Shown here piece by piece: positions 52,405 through 56,829 of a DNA stretch of 56,829 nucleotides (within the stretch, counting starts at the first letter, position 1; every line of letters starts with the position of its first letter). The DNA lies in contig NZ_CADIJO010000033.1 in assembly GCF_902859705.1 (NCBI RefSeq), positions 1 through 56,829 of the forward strand, in the 5' to 3' direction. The position numbers were made by a program, and so were the translations under genes. The notes beneath the pieces are model-generated. The model did no database searches and had not been told where the DNA came from. It saw nothing but the letters and a program-made list of their open reading frames with translations. This DNA comes from Achromobacter deleyi (lineage in GTDB: Bacteria; Pseudomonadota; Gammaproteobacteria; Burkholderiales; Burkholderiaceae_B).

Positions 52405-52926
52405 ATGACCCCTCGAGAACCCGTCGAACACCCGCTGGCCGAGATGCTGATGTACCGGCTCTACCAGGCCTGGTCGCAATCCAACCCTGTTTTCGTGCGC
52501 CTGTGCGAGGGCCGCTTCGGCATCACCCGGCGCGAATGGCGCCTGTTGGCCTGTGCGGTGGAAGGCGGCATCATGACGTCGGCCGAGCTGGCGGCGGCCG
52601 CCAAGCTGGACCTGGCGCGCACCTCGCGCACGCTGGGCGCGCTGTGCGAAAAAGGCTGGCTGCGGCGCCTGCCCGACAGCGCCGACCGCCGGGTGGTGCG
52701 CATCGAGGCCACCGAACATGGCCTGAACCGCTACCGCGCCCTGCTGCCCGAAGTGCTGCACCTGAACGACCTCCTGGTGCAAGACCTGGACGCCGCCGAA
52801 GTGGCGCAACTGCGCGACCTGCTGGCCCGCATCGAGCAACGCGGCCGACGCATGGCGCAAGACAACATCGTGGCCGAGAAGGCCAGCCGGCGCGAAGGCG
52901 GAACACGGCGCGCGCAATACACCTGA
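52405..52926 (+). CDS. MarR-family transcriptional regulator
   Basis: The 173-residue protein has the MarR winged helix: RFGITRREWRLLACAVEGG near residue 35, TSAELAAAAKLDLARTSRTL near 55, then LCEKGWLRRLPDSADRRVVR with the wing arginines. It is divergent from the Bug-sulfatase operon (131 bp apart) and is probably its ligand-controlled repressor. A short hairpin with a T-run follows its stop. Confidence 0.88.
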   Translation: MTPREPVEHPLAEMLMYRLYQAWSQSNPVFVRLCEGRFGITRREWRLLACAVEGGIMTSAELAAAAKLDLARTSRTLGALCEKGWLRRLPDSADRRVVRIEATEHGLNRYRALLPEVLHLNDLLVQDLDAAEVAQLRDLLARIEQRGRRMAQDNIVAEKASRREGGTRRAQYT

Positions 52927-52927
52927 C

Positions 52928-52949
52928 GGCGCGGGACGCCTTTATTTTT
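52928..52949 (+). terminator. Short intrinsic terminator after the MarR gene
   Basis: GGCG-CGGGA-CGCC is followed directly by TTTATTTTT. The stem is only 4 bp, so the terminator is probably weak. The ABC transporter gene begins 50 bases later. Confidence 0.45.
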
Positions 52950-52998
52950 AAGGGGTTTCCCTGATACGCTTGGCCGGCCTGTCTCTTACGGACCTGCC

Positions 52999-54852
52999 AT
53001 GCCCGGCGACAAACCGAATCCCGTTTTCCGCTACTTCGAGAACCTGATCGACCCGTTCCGCGACGCCCCCGACGTCACGCCGCCGGGGCGGGTCCTGCGG
53101 TTCTATGCCTATTACCTGCTTCAGGTCTGGCCCATCTTTGCCGTACTGCTGCTGGTGGGCCTGGGTGGCGCCCTGGTGGAAGTGGCGCTGTTCAGTTTCC
53201 TGGCCGATCTGGTGGACATGGCGCAGCACACGGCGCCGGCCGATTTCTTCCGCGAACACGCCTACACGCTGGCGTGGATGGCGTTCGTGGTGATCGTGCT
53301 GCGGCCCCTGTCCATCGGCCTGCACGACCTGCTGTCGCACCAGACCATCTCGCCCAGCCTGACCACGCTGGTGCGCTGGCAGAACCACCGCTACGTGCTG
53401 AACCAGGGTTTGGCGTTCTTTCACAACGACTTCGCTGGCCGGGTCGCCAACCGGGTGCTGCAAACCGGCTATTCGCTGCGCGATTCGGCCGTGCAGTCGG
53501 TCGACGCCCTGTGGCACGTGATCCTGTACGCGGCCAGCGCGCTGTACCTGTTCGCCGAGGCCGACTGGCGCCTGGTGATTCCCCTGGTGCTGTGGATCGC
53601 CATCTACTGCTGCATGCTGGCCTACTTCGTGCCGCGCATGCAGGCGCGCGCCGTGATCGCCTCGGAAGCCCGTTCCAAGCTGATGGGCCGCATCGTGGAC
53701 GGCTACACCAATATCTCCACGCTCAAGCTGTTCGCCCATACCCGCCAGGAAGAGGACTACGCCCGCCAGGCCATGACCGAGCAGACGGAAAAGCAGCGCC
53801 TGTCGACCCGCGTCATCACGGCAATGGACGTGTCCATCAATACGCTCAACGGCGTGCTGATCGTCAGCACCGCCGGCCTGGCGCTGTGGCTCTGGAGCAT
53901 CGGCAGCATCAGCCTGGGGGCCATCACGCTGGCCCTGGGCCTGGTGATCCGCATCAACAACATGTCGGCCTGGATCATGTGGGAGGTCAACGGCATTTCG
54001 GAAAACGTCGGCATGGTGCAGGACGGCCTGACCACCATCTCGCAGCCGCGCCAGGTGCTGGACGCGCCCGATGCGCAGCCGCTGCGCATCACCCGGGGCG
54101 AGGTGCGCTTTGACGACATGTCGTTCCACTACGGCAGCGGCCGCGAGATCATTTCGCACCTGGACCTGACGGTGCGCGCAGGCGAGAAGATCGGCCTGAT
54201 CGGCCCGTCCGGCGCCGGCAAGTCCACCCTGGTCAACGTGCTGCTGCGCCTGTATGACCTGGAAGGCGGCCGCATCCTCATCGACGGCCAGGACATCGCC
54301 CACGTCACCCAGGCCAGCCTGCGCTCGCAGATCGGCGTGGTCACGCAGGACACCTCGCTGCTGCACCGGTCCATCCGCGACAACCTGCTGTACGGCCGGC
54401 CCGGCGCCACCGAAGCCCAGCTGCTGGACGCCATTCGCCGCGCCCGCGCCGACGAATTCATCGGCGCCCTGGTCGACGGCGATGGCCGCCGCGGCCTGGA
54501 CGCGCACGTCGGCGAACGCGGCGTGAAGCTGTCGGGCGGCCAGCGCCAGCGCATCGCCATTGCCCGCGTGCTGCTCAAGGACGCGCCCATCCTGATCCTG
54601 GACGAGGCCACCTCGGCGCTGGATTCCGAGGTCGAAGCCGCCATCCAGGAAAGCCTGGAAACGCTGATGCAGGGCAAGACCGTCATCGCGATCGCGCACC
54701 GCCTGTCCACCATCGCCCGCATGGATCGCCTGGTGGTGCTGGACCGCGGCCAGATCGTCGAGGCCGGCACCCACGCCGGCCTGGTCGCGCAAGGCGGCTT
54801 GTACGCACGGCTGTGGAGCCACCAGACAGGAGGCTTCGTGGGGCTGGATTGA
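52999..54852 (+). CDS. ABC exporter, fused membrane and ATPase domains (MsbA-like)
   Basis: The 617-residue half-transporter has six membrane helices in the first 330 residues (for example VWPIFAVLLLVGLGGALVEV), then an ATPase with Walker A IGPSGAGKSTLVNVLLRLYD near residue 402, Q-loop VTQDTSLLHRSIRDN, signature VKLSGGQRQRIAIARVLL near 510, and Walker B ILILDEATSALDSE. It would act as a homodimer exporting a lipid, peptide or drug; substrate is unknown. The cytoplasmic N-terminus (MPGDKPNPVFRYFENLIDPF) is typical of a betaproteobacterial subgroup. It is not clearly linked to either neighbour. Confidence 0.92.
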   Translation: MPGDKPNPVFRYFENLIDPFRDAPDVTPPGRVLRFYAYYLLQVWPIFAVLLLVGLGGALVEVALFSFLADLVDMAQHTAPADFFREHAYTLAWMAFVVIVLRPLSIGLHDLLSHQTISPSLTTLVRWQNHRYVLNQGLAFFHNDFAGRVANRVLQTGYSLRDSAVQSVDALWHVILYAASALYLFAEADWRLVIPLVLWIAIYCCMLAYFVPRMQARAVIASEARSKLMGRIVDGYTNISTLKLFAHTRQEEDYARQAMTEQTEKQRLSTRVITAMDVSINTLNGVLIVSTAGLALWLWSIGSISLGAITLALGLVIRINNMSAWIMWEVNGISENVGMVQDGLTTISQPRQVLDAPDAQPLRITRGEVRFDDMSFHYGSGREIISHLDLTVRAGEKIGLIGPSGAGKSTLVNVLLRLYDLEGGRILIDGQDIAHVTQASLRSQIGVVTQDTSLLHRSIRDNLLYGRPGATEAQLLDAIRRARADEFIGALVDGDGRRGLDAHVGERGVKLSGGQRQRIAIARVLLKDAPILILDEATSALDSEVEAAIQESLETLMQGKTVIAIAHRLSTIARMDRLVVLDRGQIVEAGTHAGLVAQGGLYARLWSHQTGGFVGLD

Positions 54853-54895
54853 TCCCGCCGCCTCAGAGACGCGCGGCCCGAAGCCCTGGGGATAA

Positions 54896-54928
54896 CCTGT
54901 ACGTACAGCATGTACGTACAGGTGTACA
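54896..54928. promoter_or_regulatory. Tandem palindromic operator upstream of the kdgT-like gene
   Basis: CCTGTACGTACA-GCA-TGTACGTACAGG (54896-54922) is a perfect 12-bp inverted repeat, and each half contains the self-complementary TGTACGTACA. A further TGTACA follows at 54923-54928. The centres of the two palindromes are 13 bp apart. The pattern suits a GntR-type (FCD) or similar dimeric repressor. No matching regulator gene is within the window, so it may lie beyond the right edge. Confidence 0.6.
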
Positions 54929-55003
54929 CTGTCGGTTTTCAACCCCGACAGACGCGCGTACGAACGTCTGCGCCCCAGAACATCCCTCCTGGAGACTCCG
55001 ATT

Positions 55004-56032
55004 GTGACGACCGAATCCACCCGCTCGCCTTTCTTTGGCACGATGCAGAAAATCCCTGGCGGCCTGATGCTGGTGCCGCTGATCCTGGGATCGCTGATCG
55101 GCACCTTCGCGCCCGACGCGCTGGCCATCGGCGGCTTCACCACCGCGCTGTTCAAGAACAGCGCCCTGCCCCTGATCGCCCTGTTGATCTTCGCCACCGG
55201 CACCCAGGTCAACACTCGCACCGGCGGCCCGATCCTGGCCACCGCCGGCACCATCCTGCTGATGAAGACGCTGGTGCCCGCCACCCTCATCATCATCCTG
55301 GGCAGCTACGTGGGCCTGGACGGCGTGCTGGGCGTGTCCATCCTGGCGATGCTGGCCGCGTTCGACAACAGCAACGGCGGCCTGTGGCTGGCCTACACGG
55401 GCCAGTACGGAGATGCCCGCGACCGCGGCGCCTATGTCGCCAGCGCGGTCAATGACGGTCCCTTCTTCAGCCTGCTGTTCCTGGGCGCGTCTGGCCTGGC
55501 CGACATTCCGATGATCGCCCTGGTGGCGGCGCTGGTGCCCTTCCTGCTGGGCGTGGTGGTCGGCAACCTGGACCCCAAGTGGCGCGACGTGCTCAAGCCC
55601 GTGCCCAACATCGTGATCCCGTTCTTTGCCTTCGCGCTGGGCACCGGCATCAACCTGGGCGCCGTGGTCAGCGGCGGCATCAGCGGCCTGATCCTGGGCC
55701 TGATCATCAGCCCCATCACCGGTGGCCTGGTCTACCTGGGCTATCGCCTGATCCTGCGCCGCGGCGGCAAGAGCGGCCTGGGCTTTGCGGCCGGCACCAC
55801 CGCCGGCAACGCCATCGCCCCCCCCGCCGTGGTGGCCGCGGCCGACCCCAACTTCCAGCAATACGTGTCTACCGCCACCGCGCAGGTCGCCGCCTGCGTG
55901 CTGATCAGTTCGATCCTGGCACCGATTCTTGCGTCGTACTTCCTGAAGCGCGCCGGTGAGCTCAAGTCCGAAGACGAAAGCGCTGCCGCGCCGGCACCGG
56001 GCCTGCGCGAGGCGCGCGGAGAGGCCTTGTGA
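55004..56032 (+). CDS. kdgT: 2-keto-3-deoxygluconate permease family transporter (KdgT-like)
   Basis: The 342-residue, very hydrophobic protein has about ten membrane helices and KdgT features: MQKIPGGLMLVPLILGSLIG near the start, LFKNSALPLIALLIFATGTQ near residue 58, LAAFDNSNGGLWLAYTGQYG near 120, and AGTTAGNAIAPPAVVAAADP near 265. The start codon is GTG with GGAGA upstream. It would import a sugar acid by cation symport. The stop overlaps the start of a four-carbon-acid-sugar kinase gene, so the real substrate is probably an erythronate/threonate-like acid rather than ketodeoxygluconate. Confidence 0.88.
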   Translation: MTTESTRSPFFGTMQKIPGGLMLVPLILGSLIGTFAPDALAIGGFTTALFKNSALPLIALLIFATGTQVNTRTGGPILATAGTILLMKTLVPATLIIILGSYVGLDGVLGVSILAMLAAFDNSNGGLWLAYTGQYGDARDRGAYVASAVNDGPFFSLLFLGASGLADIPMIALVAALVPFLLGVVVGNLDPKWRDVLKPVPNIVIPFFAFALGTGINLGAVVSGGISGLILGLIISPITGGLVYLGYRLILRRGGKSGLGFAAGTTAGNAIAPPAVVAAADPNFQQYVSTATAQVAACVLISSILAPILASYFLKRAGELKSEDESAAAPAPGLREARGEAL

Positions 56033-56829
56033 AACCCACGATCGCCATCGTCGCCGATGACCTGACCGGTTCGGGCGATACCGCCGTGCAGTTCGTGCGC
56101 GCCGGCTGGAACACGCATCTGTCGATCGACGGCGCCGACGCGGCCCTGGCCGGGCCAGCCTCGGACGACGTCGAAGTGCTGGCCGTCACCACGCACAGCC
56201 GCGCGCTGCCGGCGGCCGAGGCCGGCAACGTGATCCGCCATAACGTCGAACGGCTGCGCGCCGCGGGCGTGACGCGGCTGTACAAGAAAGTGGATTCCAC
56301 GCTGCGCGGCGCGTTCAAGGCCGAGATCGACGCGGCCCGCGGCGCCTGGCGCGGCGATGCCATCGCGGTGATCTGCCCGGCGTTTCCCGCCACCGGCCGC
56401 ACGCTGGAAGACGGCGTGCTCAAGGTCAACGGCAAGCCGGTCACCGAAACGTCTGCCGCCACCGACCCGGTCACCCCCGTCACCGAAAGCCACGTGCCGA
56501 CGCTGCTGGGCTGCGCCCACGTCGCGGCGCAAGGCGATGAAACGCCCGAATCATTGGCCGCCCGCATCGAACAGGCCGGCCACACCGTGGTGGTGGATGC
56601 CCGCGACGACGCCGACCTGGAACGGCTGGCCCGCGCCATCGCCCTGCTGGGCGACCGCGCGCTGCCCGTGGGCGCGGGCGGCCTGGCCGTGCCGCTGGCC
56701 CGCGTCTGGGCCGGCGCCGACCAGAGCGCCGCGGTGGTCGTGGTAGTGACCTCGCAACACAGCGCCGCGCGCGCCCAGGCCGCCGCGCTGCAGGCCGCCG
56801 GCGCCCACACCTGGGCGCCCGGCCTGGCG
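56029..56829 (+). CDS. Four-carbon acid sugar kinase (OtnK/DUF1537), partial
   Basis: The frame opens with GTG at 56029 (GTGA overlap with the permease stop) and runs 267 codons to the window end. It has the DUF1537 N-terminal motifs IAIVADDLTGSGDTAVQFVR at residues 5-24, RLYKKVDSTLRGAFKAEIDA near 83-102, and CPAFPATGRTLEDGVLKVNG near 118. Such kinases phosphorylate D-erythronate or D/L-threonate after oxidation by a dehydrogenase, with a PdxA2-type enzyme completing the path; those genes would be expected just to the right. The C-terminal nucleotide-binding domain is only partly present. Confidence 0.9.
   Translation, partial: MKPTIAIVADDLTGSGDTAVQFVRAGWNTHLSIDGADAALAGPASDDVEVLAVTTHSRALPAAEAGNVIRHNVERLRAAGVTRLYKKVDSTLRGAFKAEIDAARGAWRGDAIAVICPAFPATGRTLEDGVLKVNGKPVTETSAATDPVTPVTESHVPTLLGCAHVAAQGDETPESLAARIEQAGHTVVVDARDDADLERLARAIALLGDRALPVGAGGLAVPLARVWAGADQSAAVVVVVTSQHSAARAQAAALQAAGAHTWAPGLA

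Noticed and set aside
54885..54895. GGGGATAA as a further DnaA box before the kdgT-like gene
   Set aside because: Two or more mismatches and directly adjacent to a far stronger palindromic operator.

Overview
The window looks like chromosomal DNA of a high-GC betaproteobacterium of the family Alcaligenaceae (Achromobacter/Bordetella-like). This is inferred from the very GC-rich codon use, a Bug-family periplasmic receptor, the thiolase and fad gene repertoire, and overall gene style. No rRNA or tRNA gene and no CRISPR array was recognised.

Layout. (1) 1-837, minus: the N-terminal part of a type VI secretion VgrG, cut by the window edge. (2) 1098-8610: a DUF72 protein, a MocR/GabR-type regulator divergent from gabT-gabD (GABA to succinate), an inositol-monophosphatase-family enzyme between two DnaA-box-like clusters, and a Sir2 deacetylase. 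(3) 8642-17456, minus: a serine acetyltransferase preceded by a coupled 22-codon leader ORF, then galE, pgi, a phosphomannomutase/phosphoglucomutase, a Wzc-type tyrosine autokinase and Wza. (4) 17704-30982, plus: thirteen tightly packed genes of a Wzx/Wzy-type, colanic-acid-like exopolysaccharide cluster (wcaJ, gmm, manC, a VanZ-like gene, gmd, fcl, flippase, glycosyltransferases, polymerase, wcaF, wcaI). The two arms are divergent from one control region at 17457-17703, which holds an RcsAB-box-like sequence. Together they would make GDP-mannose and GDP-fucose, prime undecaprenyl phosphate, assemble and flip the repeat unit, polymerise it and export it. (5) 30960-34886, minus: two LuxR-type regulators whose receiver domains lack the phospho-acceptor aspartate, and a large protein resembling the N-terminal part of plant GINT1 with a visible composition change inside the gene.

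(6) 35211-49669, plus: a fatty-acid degradation block. It has a PsrA-like TetR regulator with an operator at its own start, fadE, a thiolase, a bifunctional hydratase/dehydrogenase, FadL, a second dehydrogenase/hydratase of opposite domain order, a second thiolase, a DUF4442 hotdog protein, a chalcone-isomerase-like periplasmic protein and FadD. Between the first thiolase and the bifunctional enzyme lies a 266-bp nested foldback element with perfect terminal inverted repeats flanked by TA. It carries an 84-codon frame that overlaps the upstream stop and the downstream start by ATGA junctions. (7) 49718-56829: a sulfatase plus Bug receptor operon with a divergent MarR regulator, an MsbA-like ABC exporter, and the start of a sugar-acid operon (KdgT-type permease and a DUF1537 four-carbon-acid-sugar kinase cut by the window end) behind a striking double-palindrome operator.

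The most unusual items are the foldback element with its coupled ORF, the cysE leader ORF, the paired receiver-dead LuxR regulators beside the polysaccharide locus, and the kdgT operator. All function calls come from reading motifs by eye; no database search was run.
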